Shown: positions 23,181 through 34,265, counted from the stretch's first letter. The stretch: 64,000 nucleotides of DNA from Megaustenia siamemsis (GCA_032433765.1 JAVIAB010000073.1:70128959-70192958), one strand, 5' to 3'. The notes: generated from the sequence alone by a model not told the origin. Made by a program: numbers and translations.

Positions 23181-23979
23181 GATTTGTCCCGTGTGACGGT
23201 AATTTTTGGTCTGCTTTTTAAGACTCTTAGCTGCTAGCGGTTCTTTAACATGCGCGAGTGCACACAGGACGTCCTGGTTTTCGACGTTTACAGAGAGGAT
23301 TAGACATCGAATTTTACAACTCAAAGATCAGAGCAGGGTCGAGCAGTGAAGATCCGTCTCTTTGGATCATGCAGTTGACTCTAGAGAGAAAGCGAGGAAG
23401 GGCCAGATCAAAGACAACTAAGAGGCGAATGAATCAGAGAGAAACAATGTTGGGTTAAATCTGAAGTACCCCCGCAATGCGTGAAAAAATTGAGAGATTA
23501 TGTTGTTGCCCTACAAGACACCAGAAACACATAGACCACTGACTGCTTTATCTGTGGTCAGGCCGAAGTGGCAGATATTTCCGCGGGCTTTCACCAATCG
23601 CTTGATTTGATCGATTGTCCATCGATTATATCCACATGATGAGAGTGGTTTCATACAGAACGTAATAAAGTTCCTTGGCACTTCCATTCAACAACAAAGC
23701 TTTGTTTTGTGTTTATTTTTATGTCGGTGACATTTATATTGCTATTTCTACGTCATAACAGTAATTCGAATTTGCATGAGTGTCTTTAAATCTCTGAACT
23801 GTTATTAAGTCCTAATGTACGAGTATGGCTCTATTTTTAGTTATTGATCCAGCAACCTATGACCATACCCTCGATTGGTGGGATTTGTGAGCCCTCCCAG
23901 ATCTTGAGACAGAAAACAACTCTCACATCAACGTGAGACATTCGTTGTTGGCCATGCTCTCTCATACTGCAGCTAATAT
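23181..23979. other. unique sequence
   Basis: No gene or repeat recognised; the short ORF at 23258 has no motif. Confidence 0.4.
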
Positions 23980-24385
23980 GGCGGATAGGTAGCATGAACC
24001 TCTGAGGCATAGTTTGAAAACTGTTCCTTGTTGCAAGTTTCCTCATATTCCGAGTCCGGCCTGCTGCCGTATGTACAGAGTTTATTGCTCTGTGCACACA
24101 GTGAGCTGTGTTTCATCAGGATTGTGTTTCGATATTCCGATTGCTTACGATGAATGATGAAATCGTTTGAAGAAGGACAATTTAGCTGCGTTCACTTTTG
24201 GTGCCGCTTGGCAATATCTTTTGGTGTGTGCTGTAGCTGCTATGACGGGGACTGCAGCTGCCTTTCTCTGTTTGGATCCTTCAATGAGATGAGAGTTTAA
24301 TTCGGATAATTCCACTGGCACGGGCGGTTGAGCAATTATGGATTTTAATTTGTTTGCAGTGATACCGGGGCCTTCGACTTACCAT
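23980..24385 (+). repeat. dispersed repeat E, copy 2
   Basis: Direct copy of 21813-22110 at roughly 80-85 percent identity by eye, with an extra segment of about 105 bp (about 24106-24213) absent from copy 1. Shared landmarks include atatggcggata, ctgctgccg, gagctgtgttt and ggcggttgagcaatt. Confidence 0.75.
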
Positions 24386-24700
24386 AACTACAGCCAAGGC
24401 AGAGTTCGCTGAATTGTTTTCGCCTCACCTCTTCGCGGCCTGAATAGCCAGAAATGTAGAGCAAATCATAAACCCCACAGCTGTTTTTCTGCACTGAAGT
24501 GAAAAGAAAACAATGAAATCAGTCTCCCCCTTCTCTAGGTCTGTACAATACAATTCTGGTTTATTTACAAGAGCAGAGAAAGTATCCAAGGACAACAAAT
24601 TTCTGTCACGTGCTATGGGTCAGATTTTAATAGAATAAAAAATCTCACTTTATAGTAAATTATCTAGTGAGTTATAGTCTTGTACGGTGTCAGCTCTGAT
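24386..24700. other. unique sequence
   Basis: No feature recognised. Confidence 0.4.
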
Positions 24701-24702
24701 AG

Positions 24703-25083
24703 TAAAGATGAAGTACAAGACTTGAATCGGCGTCTTAGCACGTGAGTTTTTACACATATGTGCTCGGCCACCTATCACACCAGAACACCAGAAGTGTTCG
24801 GAGACTTCTGGACAGTGTCGCTTCAAGCATTGAAACTCACAATGCGAGGCGGCGTTCATCGCCTTCCAAGATTTCTACCTTGGTACCCCTTTCTGCCAGT
24901 GGATGGGTTGACCACGGTTTTTTTTTTTTTTCAATCACGGGTACAATTCACAAACTGCTTTCACCAGGACAACACGGACTGTCGAAACGTCAGTAGCTAG
25001 TGGGGTGGTTTTCAACAACACGGACTGTCGGAACGTCGGTAGCTAGTGGGGTGGTTTTCCCCAACTAGGTTACCGAGACTCCC
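24703..25083 (-). mobile_element. SINE-B copy 1, with internal duplication
   Basis: Minus-strand SINE whose head contains an A-box-like taacctagttgggg. Landmarks: cgtcttagcacgtgag near the 3' end, tatgtgctcggcc, a gaggcggcg block, and the head at the right. A segment of roughly 50 bp with aacacggactgtcg and tagctagtggggtggttt is tandemly duplicated (24966-25010 and 25014-25060). The B box is damaged. A T14 run lies at about 24918-24931. Confidence 0.85.
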
Positions 25084-25504
25084 AAATCTGTGATCTCATT
25101 GGCTAGACTAATGTCAGTGAGCTAATGAATTATGTAAACACATTTATCTTTTGCAGCGATTTCAAAAACATGGTTTTCCTTGTCGTTAAGCAATACCAAA
25201 TCAGCTTCTAAGAATTACTATCAAATTGCAGACGCCGGTATATTATCTCAGAGATAAGATCGTGATTTCAGGTTATTACCAGCTAAAAATATTCGCTGTT
25301 TAATTCCTATCCATGTTAAAATCACACACCTTTTTTTCAAGTTGGATCGAGAATAGCTTCAGGTTGCTACATCGTTTTTTCCCAGTCTCAATTGTCGAGA
25401 TAATCAATGACAGTAGCTTACTCGTTCAAAAATAGAAGCCAGAAATAATCGACACACGTGATGGAGTAAAAAAAAGCAGCAATAAGGGTAATGCGTTGGT
25501 GAAC
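25084..25504. other. unique sequence
   Basis: No feature recognised. Confidence 0.4.
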
Positions 25505-27246
25505 TTGTTCTTGATGATCGTCCCAGAAATATGCATGGATTAGCACATGTTCCCATGTTGGTGTAATAGAGCGGGATGCATGGATTAGCACATGTTCCCA
25601 TGTTGGTGCACTAGAGCGGGATGCATAAATTAGCACATGTTCCCATGTTAGTGCACTAGAGCAGGATGCATGGATTAGCACATGTTCCCATGTTGGTGCA
25701 CTATAGCGGGATGCATAGTTTAGCACATGTTACCATGTTGGTGCACTAGAGCAGGATGTATAGATTAGCACATGTTACCATGTTGCTGCACTAGAGCGGG
25801 ATGCATAGATTAGCACATGTTACCATGTTGGTGCACTAGAGCAGGATTCATAGATTAGCACATGTTACCATGTTGGTGCACTAGAGCAAGATGCATAGAT
25901 TAGCACATGTTACAATGTTGGTGCACTAGAGCGGGATGCATAGATTAGCACATGTTCCCATGTTGGTGTACTAGAGCAGGATGCATAGATTAGCACACGT
26001 TACCATGTTGGTGCATTAGAGCAGGATGCATAGATTAGCACATGTTACCATGTTGGTGCACTAGAGCAGGATGCATAGATTAGCACATGTTATCATGTTG
26101 GTGCACTAGAGCAAGATGCATAGATTAGCACATGTTCCCATGTTGGTGCACTAGAGCGGGATGCATAGATTAGCACATGTTATCATGTTGGTGCACTAGA
26201 GCAAGATGCATAGATTAGCGCATGTTATCATGTTGGTGCACTAGAGCAGGATGCATAGATTAGCACATGTTATCATGTTGGTGCACTAGAGCAAGATGCA
26301 TAGATTAGCACATGTTATCATGTTGCTGCACTAGAGCGGGATGCATAGATTAGCACATGTTCCCATGTTGGTGTACTAGAGCAAGATGCATAGATTAGCA
26401 CATGTTATCATGTTGGTGCACTAGAGCAAGATGCATAGATTAGCACATGTTCCCATGTTGGTGCACTAGAGCGGGATGTATAGATTAGCACTTGTTCCCA
26501 TGTTGGTGTACAAGAGCAGGATGCATAGATTAGCACATGTTCCCATGTTGGTGCACTAGAGCAGGCTGCATAGATTAGCACATGTTCCCATGTTGGTGCA
26601 CTAGAGCGGGATGTATAGATTAGCACATGTTCCCATGTTGGTGCACTAGAGCGGGATGCATAGATTAGCACATGTTCCCATGTTGGTGCACTAGAGCAAG
26701 ATGCATAGATTAGCACATGTTCCCATGTTGGTGCACTAGAGCGGGATGTATAGATTAGCACATGTTCCCATGTTGGTGCACTAGAGCAGGCTGCATAGAT
26801 TAGCACTTGTTCCCATGTTGGTGCACTAGAGCAGGCTGCATAGATTAGCACATGTTCCCATGTTGGTGCACTAGAGCGGGATGCATAGATTAGCACATGT
26901 TCCCATGTTGGTACACTAGAGCGGGATGCATAGATTAGCACATGTTCCCATGTTGGTACACTAGAGCGGGATGCATAGATTAGCACATGTTCCCATGTTG
27001 GTGCACTAGAGCAAGATGCATAGATTAGCACATGTTCCCATGTTGGTACACTAGAGCGGGATGCATAGATTAGCACATGTTACCATGTTGGTACACTAGA
27101 GCGGGATGCATAGATTAGCACATGTTCCCATGTTGGTGCACTAGAGCAAGATGCATAGATTAGCACATGTTACCATGTTGGTGCACTAGAGCGGGATGTA
27201 TAGATTAGCACATGTTCCCATGTTGGTGCACTAGAGCAGGCTGCAT
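25505..27246. repeat. 45-bp minisatellite, ~39 units
   Basis: Units carry gatgcatagattagcacatg and gttggtgcactagagc. Variable sites are a three-way choice ccc/acc/atc after catgtt and ggga/agga/aaga/aggc after gagc. Variants cluster: the atc type fills about 26085-26330 and the ccc type dominates after 26440. The period is 15 codons, so a 222-codon minus frame (27076-26408, LIYASRSSAPTWEHV repeat) stays open; I regard it as non-genic. Confidence 0.97.
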
Positions 27247-27578
27247 TCATTATCATCGTGTGCCATATCTGTAGGCGTAAGCGATTATTTCCTTACACAA
27301 TTTTCTGTCGACAGCGCATAGTGTAAGATCTGTTGTTGACTGTTTATGGTGCCACGGCATGAAGCTATCTTCTCTCTTTGTTGTCCGCGATAAAGCTTTA
27401 TTTACATCTTTTTCTGTTCATTAAAACTGACATTCATTATTTCATATATTAGCACAGTTTCCTTGCAAGTTTCATAAATAAAAATTAATGACCACATCTT
27501 CATTGTTTATCAGTTTTCTCTGTCTTATACAAAACTCATATCACCATTGATTTCACATGAACCTTTTTCTCGGAGTAC
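27247..27578. other. unique sequence
   Basis: No feature recognised. Confidence 0.4.
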
Positions 27579-27590
27579 CGTCTCTGCATC

Positions 27591-27866
27591 GGGAGCCGCG
27601 ATAGCTCAGTGGTTAGTGAACTGGACTACAAAAGACATGGGGTAGGGTTCGATCCCAACCGACGGCTTCCAGGTTCACCCAGCCTTAAATGGGTACCGGA
27701 TTTTTTCTGGGAAAGTAAAGCAGCACGGGCGTAATACCGACCACATTACCCCAAAAATCATGTGCTGAAGGTCTGTAAAATATAGGGTCACTAACACCAT
27801 ATTTCCTTATACGCCACTTGGCGTGACGGGGGTACTTTACTTTTTTTTTTTTTTTTTTTTTTTTCG
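27591..27866 (+). mobile_element. SINE-A copy 3
   Basis: Well-preserved SINE-A: gggagccgcgatagctcagt (A box), agggttcgatcccaaccgac (B box), central region with gggcgtaataccgaccacat, tail cacttggcgtgacggggg and a 25-base T run. TSD gtctctgcatcg at about 27580-27591 and 27867-27878, sharing its last base with the SINE start. Confidence 0.94.
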
Positions 27867-28004
27867 GTCTCTGCATCGAAGGTTGGTTGCAATGAACCGC
27901 AATTCCGCTCTGTCTCTTGCTTTGATGGTGCAGATTGTCATAGGCTGACTTGTCCATCTTTTCATGCTACTTGTCCATGTTAGTCTTGGTCTGTCTCTGC
28001 CTCC

Positions 28005-29085
28005 TTTCTTCTTCTACCTTTTAGCTCCCAGTGGAGCATAGGTCTTCAACAAACACTTTCCAAGTCGTTCTGTTTTTTGCAATTCTTTTAAGATCATTCC
28101 ATGTCTTCCCCATCATCTTCATCTCTGCTTCAATCTGTCTTCTCCAAGAATTCCTTGGTCTTCCTCTTTGTCTTTTCCCCTGGGGATTCCAAAAAAGGGC
28201 CTGTTGTGTAATACTCTCAGTTGGTTTCCGTAGTGTGTGTCCTATCCATCGCCATCGTCTTCGCTGTATTTCTTTATCCACTGGTATTTGACCGGTACAT
28301 TTCCATAATTCCACGTTTGTGACTTTGTCCTGCCATTTCCATCCCTTTATTCTGCGCAAGCATCCATTAATGAAAGTCTGTACCTTCGTGATTGTCAATT
28401 TTGTTATTCTCCATGTTTCACAGCCATATAATAGAACCGACTTAACATTGGAGTTGAAAATTTGTATTTTTGTATTTAGCCTAATTTCTTTGGATTTCCA
28501 TATGTTTCCCAGTGCAATGAAAGCTCCTCGTGCTTTTGATATCCTTATTTTGGTATCGTTTTCTGTTCCTCCCTCTTTATCTATATTACTGCCCAGATAT
28601 ATATATAAGATTGTACGTCTAGTAGAGGTATTTCTCCTAGTTTTATTTGGTTATTGCCAACTGCATTAATTCTCATAATGTTGGTCTTATCTCTATTAAT
28701 CTTTAGTCCTAGCTGTTGTGATCTCTCATCTAATATACTCATTTTATCTTGCATCTGTTGGTGGCTGTGTGATAGGAGAGCTATGTCATCAGCAAAGTCT
28801 AAATCATCAAGTTGTTTGGTCAGTGACCACTGGATCCCATTTCTGTTGTTTTGAGTTATTTTCATAATCCAATCTATGGCCAGTAGAAAGAGAAATGGAG
28901 ACAGAAGGCATCCTTGCCTTACTCCTGTTCTTATTTCAAATGCTTCTGTAAGCTGTCCTTCATGCACCACACTACATTTTGTTCCTTCATACATTGTTTT
29001 TATCAGGTTAATAAACTTTATGGGGATTCCATAATGACTCAGCAACTTCCAAAGCATTCTTCTGTCTAAACTATCAAACTCTGCC
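28005..29085 (-). pseudogene. non-LTR retrotransposon with RT palm (FADD), truncated
   Basis: The minus strand holds the second half of a reverse transcriptase. In order: MLWKLLSHYGIPIKFINLI (thumb-side start, 29057), the TGVRQGCLLSPFLF motif, the catalytic FADDIALLSH box (FADD at about 28787-28798), GLKINRDKTNIM, then after a frameshift the C-terminal FINGCLRRIKGWKWQ, RRRWRWIGHTLRK, GKRQRGRPRNSWRR and WNDLKRIAKNR. The endonuclease and RT fingers are missing upstream of 29085, where another LINE begins. A second copy of its tail is at 46112-46600. Not active. Confidence 0.92.
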
Positions 29086-29528
29086 TCCTTTACCTTGTAT
29101 TTTCTCTTGAAAGATTACTTTTAGTAGGCTGCTGTGTCTTTTAACATGGCCCAAAAAACTCCTGTTTGAATTGTGTTTAGTAGTTCTCTTTTCATTTTTA
29201 GTTGTTTTAAGATTTCATCGTTTCTTTTCTTTTTTCTCCATCCAAATCTTCCTAATCTATAAATCCACATTTCAAAGTGTTCAATTTTCTGTTCTATTTT
29301 CTTCGTCTAATGTCCATGTTTCTGCACCATACATTAATGTTGAGAATATATAACATCTTGATATTCTAAGTTTTAGCCCTGGTGTTATTTGTTTCGATGT
29401 TAGTATATTTTTCATGGCATTAACATTCCTTTTTGCCATTCCTATTCTTTTGTTTATTTCAGTTGTACATTTTCCATCACTGGTTATAGTATATCTAAGA
29501 TAGTTGTAGCTCTGAACTATCTAACAGA
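29086..29528 (-). pseudogene. different LINE tail abutting the FADD element
   Basis: The minus strand reads INKRIGMAKRNVNAMKNIL, then TLMYGAETWTLDEENR, the usual post-RT region of RTE/Jockey-like LINEs, with frameshifts and stops beyond. The sequence differs from both the GAT-tailed family and the FADD family. The junction near 29085 suggests that one LINE inserted into the other or that a deletion joined them. Confidence 0.75.
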
Positions 29529-29664
29529 ACATGATGCAACTCTTTGGAAATACTTGAGAAGCCATTACCAGTGCTTCGGAGATTGTACACAGTGCTGGGA
29601 TCTTCCTGAGTGATGACTCAATGTACATAAGTACTAATTTATGTTATCCACGAGGGGCCAAGAT
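29529..29664. other. short unique stretch
   Basis: Nothing recognised. Confidence 0.4.
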
Positions 29665-29915
29665 TGCGTACGAGACAAATTTTGAACGAGCTGGAAGTAA
29701 AAGCTTCCAATAAACGTCATATAGAGTCTCAAACAACAACTGTCAAGCTACACACAGGCCAGCGAGTCAGGGGAAGAGGTATGTTTACAACATTGGGAAA
29801 AAATTTCACCAATAATTAAGAACAGAAAAAAGTAAAGAGCAATAGTTGGTCCGAAGCAGGATCGAACCTACACTCCTCGGCACAGCGCCTTGCCACAAGA
29901 ACCAAACGGCCGGTA
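29665..29915 (-). mobile_element. SINE-D copy 3
   Basis: Shares ggaagaggtatgtttacaac, agcaggatcgaacc and cacagcgccttgccac with 11283-11515. The pol III head lies at the right on the minus strand. The left half is decayed. Confidence 0.7.
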
Positions 29916-29934
29916 AGTAGCGTAGTTGGCTACG

Positions 29935-30165
29935 TTGGGTTTGATCCTGATCGACGCTTCCGGTTTCACCCAGCCTTAAATGTGTATCCAATTAATTTTT
30001 TTCTGGGTAGTAAAGCGGTACGGGCGTAATATCGACCACATTACCCCAAAAATCACGGGCCAAAGGTCTATACAAATTATGTTCACTAACAATCATATGC
30101 CCTTTTCGCCACTTGGCGTGATGGGGCTCTTTACTTTTTTTTTTTTTTTACTTTTTACATTCGTT
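29935..30165 (+). mobile_element. SINE-A copy 4, head-damaged
   Basis: Begins inside the head (gggtttgatcctgatcgacg), then keeps the body ccacattaccccaaaaatca and tail cgccacttggcgtgatgggg plus a T run of about 15. The A-box region is degenerate and runs into the flanking SINE-D end. Confidence 0.8.
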
Positions 30166-30230
30166 GGACGGCTGAAAATATGTTCCAACTGCTCAATTAC
30201 TTTATGATGGAATCATTGGAGGCAATTATA

Positions 30231-31272
30231 CAGGGTGTTTTTAAAGTTGCAGTGCAGTGAATTTCTACTCTCGGAAGAAAAACGTCACCAGAAATGCGGT
30301 TAACTAATGCGTCACGCAAATTGTAAAATAAATGGTATTATTCAAATATACTTGACTGCTAACGGCGAGCTTATAATGGGTGATGTTGGTATTAACACAA
30401 AAAAGTTGTGCCTAAAGCATATGTTGAAAATGTCCACCACGGGCCTCAAGACATGTCGTGATTCGTCTTTCCATATTTGCGAAAACCTTCAGAATAATGT
30501 CTGGTGATATTTGTTTAATCTTGTCTACTATTTCAGTCTTTAGGTCATTAATTGTCTGCGGATTATTTTCATAAACTTTCCCCTTCAATGCCCCCCACAG
30601 ATAATAATCTGGGGGTGTTAGATCTGGTGAACGAGCAGGCCAGATTCCACGTGAAATAATGCGATTTGCAAATATGCTTTCTAAATAATTGAGTGTTGTT
30701 GTGGCTGTGTGTGCTGTTGCCCCATCCTGCTGAAACCAGGATTCCATAATTTCCCGTTCTGTAAGGTGTGCTATGAACGGTTCCAGAGTTAAAGTACGGT
30801 AACGTTCTGCATTTATTGTTTCATTAAAAAATATAGGTCCTATTATCCGCATACGACTTATAGCGCACCACACTCCGACTTTTTGATCGTAAAGCGGCAC
30901 TTGATGAAATTCATGGGGGTTTTCACTGCTCCACAGCCGATTGTTCTGACTGTTCACATAACCGGATAAATGAAACCAGGCCTCATCAGTGAAAAAAGTG
31001 ACGTCAAGGATGGCAGCGCCATGTTCATAAATAAAATTCTGAAACCACATGCAGTAGTTTAAACGGGATTCATTATCTCTTTCTTGGAGTTGAGACACCA
31101 GTTAATTTGTATGGACGATAGTGTAGTTCACTTCTTAAAACCTTGTGAACAGAACTCTTAGATATTTGCACCTGTTGAGACAAGTGGTTGAAAGATGCAT
31201 TTGGACTCATTGTAATTCTGTCTTGGAGTTCCATAATTTGGTCTTGTGAAATTGAAGGTCTTCCAGATCGGT
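30231..31272 (-). pseudogene. DDE/D transposase element 2 (N-terminus missing)
   Basis: A Tc1/mariner-superfamily transposon remnant. The catalytic frame 31098-30412 (228 codons) has FFTDEAWFHLSG (first Asp, residue 38), WFQQDGATAHT (second Asp, 125) and SPDLTPPDYYLWG (third Asp, 164). That gives 86 and 38 residues between successive Asp. Upstream, in another frame to about 31270, the second HTH is readable (GRPSISQDQI, QISKSSVHKVL). The first HTH is absent because element 1 begins there. The left end is TA followed by cagggtgtttttaaagt. All three catalytic Asp are present, but the protein is 5'-truncated and frameshifted. Confidence 0.9.
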
Positions 31273-32588
31273 GGGTGTTTCTTTAATGACTGTACATTAT
31301 TTGAAAATCTAGTTGTTCAAATTTATTTATGTAAATCACGCATCATGTACTGCTGTAGCTTGTTCCTTTTTCGGTAAAGTTAAACATATAACATCACTAT
31401 TCACAAAAGGTATTCGAAATATCCACCACGTTTTAGTTGGCAAATGTTGATACGTTTTTTCATATTGTCAAAAACCTTGCGCAGTATGGACTGTGTAACA
31501 TTATTAATGTTGTTGGCGATTGAAACCTGCAGCTCATCGAGTGTGTGGGGATTGTTTTCGTACACTTTTCCTTTCAGTTCACCCCAGAGATAGTAGTCCA
31601 TGGGAGTAAGATCAGGAGACCGTGCAGGCCAAATTCCGCTAGAGATTATACGATTAGCAAAAATTTCATATAAAAATTCCAGTGATTTTACAGCAGTGTG
31701 AGCAGTTGCGTCATTTTGTTGAAACCAAGCTTTTTCAATTTCTGGCTCAGAAAGTTGGATTACGAATCGCTCCAGTATGTTAATCCTGTATCTTTCTGAA
31801 TTTATTGTGTCATAGAAGAAAATTGGGCCGATTATCCGCTGACGACTCATTGCACACCACACTCCTACTTTCTGATCGTGGAGAGGCACTGGGTGCAATG
31901 CATGTGGATTTTCATCACTCCAAAGACGATCATTCTGCCTATTCACGTACCCAGACAAATGGAACCATGCTTCATCTGTGAAGAAAGTGAAATCAAGGAT
32001 TTCCTCACCTTCTTGGGCTAGAAAATTCTCAAACCACATACAATAATTAATTCTGGATTGGTGATCTAATTCTTTTAATTGAGGAACGACGGAAAATTTG
32101 TACGGATGTAACTTTAATTTTTTTTTTCAGAACTCTATGAACAGTACTGCTTGATTTGTGTACTTGTTGAGCCAGCTTTCTTATTGATTTGCCAGGACTC
32201 ATTAGAATGCTGTCCTGGATGTTGAGAGATGTTACTTCAAGAACAGATGGTCTACCAGGACGGCTAACATCATGTACACTACCGGTGTTTTGAAATTTGA
32301 TTATTAAATTACTCACAGTATTTCGATGAGGCACTGATGTATCAGGAAATCTATTCACAAATTGTTCAACAACCCCATTCGAATACTTGCCGCCGTTACG
32401 GAACACATGCTCCACTATAAATAATCTTTCTTCAATCGTTAACACCATTGTAAGCCAGATCTATCATGTAGCAGTGATGTTTAAATGAACACGTAAATGG
32501 TGCTTGAACTGTTACGTCATACATAGATAAAATTTAGGTGCGTAATTATTTCAACAACAAAAAATGCACAGTCATTAAAGAGACACCC
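31273..32588 (-). mobile_element. DDE/D transposon element 1, nearly intact
   Basis: About 1.3 kb with terminal inverted repeats: gggtgtttctttaatgactg at 31273 and gggtgtctctttaatgactg as reverse complement ending at 32588; similarity continues to about 30 bp. It holds one transposase gene on the minus strand, described separately. The right flank has TA repeats, consistent with a TA target, but the left flank reads tg. It is related to element 2, and because element 2's coding sequence stops exactly at its left end, insertion into element 2 is the simplest reading. Confidence 0.85.
31401..32448 (-). pseudogene. element 1 transposase, one frameshift
   Basis: N-terminal part 32448-32047: a DUF4817-like helix-turn-helix start (MVLTIEERLFIVEHV), the linker SRPGRPS, then a second HTH (SIRKLAQQVHKSSSTVHRVL). 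The catalytic part 32039-31401 follows in another frame: FFTDEAWFHLSG, then WFQQNDATAHT, and SPDLTPMDYYLWG. A single indel in the 10-base A run (T run at about 32118-32127) explains the frame change; downstream of it one frame reads smoothly across both parts. The second catalytic Asp, as seen in QQDG of element 2, is Asn here, with Asp at the next residue. Total about 345 residues, normal for this superfamily. Confidence 0.9.
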
Positions 32589-32599
32589 TATATAGTAGT

Positions 32600-33235
32600 T
32601 GTGGATGATATATCACGAATATTTTTTGACTGGGTTCATAAATATGTCTGGTTTTGTAATGAAGCGGAACCGTTATATGGAAAGACATAGTCTGATCTAA
32701 GAGCGTAATGTATTCTTGTATTATATGTAATATTATTTAACATGCGTACACGAACATGGTTGCTGAATCACGACAACGTTTATTCCCTGAACCGTTTTTC
32801 TTTTATTTGAGCCAGTACGATTCTCGGATTTCAAAAATTGTCTACTTGCCACATTCACCTGGTTTGCTTGGTGTCCTTGGAGTATTTCAGCATTTTCGCG
32901 TCAACGTTCTACCTGGTTTGCACAGTTCAAGTTATAATCTCTGTCACCTAGAATTTGCTGGCACTCCTCTACAATTTTTAATGATCCATAAAGACAGATA
33001 AAGATAAATAGGTTGATGTATGTTTTCCACGCTTTTTTCTCAGTCTCTCTCTCTTGTTAAATGGGACATTATCATTGCTTGCTTCATTTTTGCCCCTTTG
33101 CTCTCTGGGAAGCATTTCAGCACATCCTACATTATTTTTATTGTTATACAATGTCTGGGTTGTTAAAATGTCATTCCTGCTCGGTCTCTGACGTCATCAC
33201 TCATTGCTCACTGTGTACCTCTCGATGTGCCGCAG
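32600..33235. other. unique sequence
   Basis: No feature recognised; ORFs at 32756 and 33061 lack motifs. Confidence 0.4.
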
Positions 33236-33357
33236 ACTCTTCATAGCTCTATACCCGACGGTATAGGGAGATCCCATATCAGGGTAATCTCTCAGAACTC
33301 TTCATAGCTCTATACCCGACGGTATAGGGAGATCCCATATCAGGGTAATCTCCCAGA
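33236..33357. repeat. 61-bp tandem duplication with hairpin
   Basis: Two units of 61 bp, nearly identical. Each contains ctatacccgacggtatag, a perfect 7-bp stem with a 4-base loop. Confidence 0.93.
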
Positions 33358-34054
33358 ACTCTTCTCCAATAGGAACTCGATGATCTGAACTAGTCTATAA
33401 ATCATAGACTCTTGTAGACATGGACTCTTATATGAGTAGTATATGGACTTTATTAAAGGGGTTAGTCTATATGTTATAGATTCTCAAGGATAAAGAAACC
33501 AATTGAAGAAGTATAGAAGTATATACGTTTGATGACAGTGTATTGTGTCTATCTGATTTTGTGGATAAAGATTACTGTATAAATATAGATCCAAATATAT
33601 GAGAGTTACATCCCTGTGGTCGCTATAGGAAAAGTTGTGTTTTTACAATGTGATTGTATTTAAAAATTCAGAGTATTACAGCTACAAGGCTTTACAACTA
33701 GATAAATAGAATATAACTATCGAAACGTCATTTCTCAAAACGACACGTTTCTGGTCTAAATGACAAACTGTTAACTGAACTTTCTTTATTCCAAACAGTT
33801 CTCAGAGTTGGAATGCGCTGGGTATCAACTCATGACTTCTGATGGCAAAGTGTCACCTCTCAGGCTGACTCCATCCACAGTCACAATGGCTTCTGCCTCA
33901 GTAGCTTTGGCTAAGGTCATCATCATGCAAGATGTCCCCGTCACCTTTATATTATATGCCATAACGTTGCATTGTAATACTTCACTCCTGTACTACGTTT
34001 TATATTACGACAAAATTCTCAACGAGGCCAGCTTAACAAGAGAGCTCATGAAAT
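33358..34054. other. AT-rich unique sequence
   Basis: Short repeated words such as agtctatatg and tagactctt, but no clean array and no gene. Confidence 0.4.
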
Positions 34055-34265
34055 GAGAACATCAGAAAGAAACAATCGAATTTTTTCGGGCACATCACAA
34101 AATGGAATACTTGATTACAGTGGCAAAATACAAGGAAAGAGATATTGCCGGCGACAAAGAAAGAAGATACTAAATCGCTTGTTCTCGTGGCATGAGCAAT
34201 AGTCAACAACAGAAATGATTAGATGCACCGTGGACTAATAATTTCTGGATAGACATGTTTGCCTA
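34055..34265 (+). pseudogene. short RTE-like LINE remnant
   Basis: A frame reading IRKKQSNFFGHI is similar to the RKKQSSFFGHV motif of the GAT-tailed family, followed by decayed sequence with aatagtcaacaacagaaatg. Heavily mutated. Confidence 0.6.

Noticed and set aside
26408..27076. 222-codon repeat protein
   Set aside because: It follows from a 45-bp unit divisible by three; neighbouring units of the same array carry stops in that frame.
25505..27246. CRISPR-like array
   Set aside because: Units are contiguous tandem repeats without unique spacers, and the sequence is eukaryotic in character.
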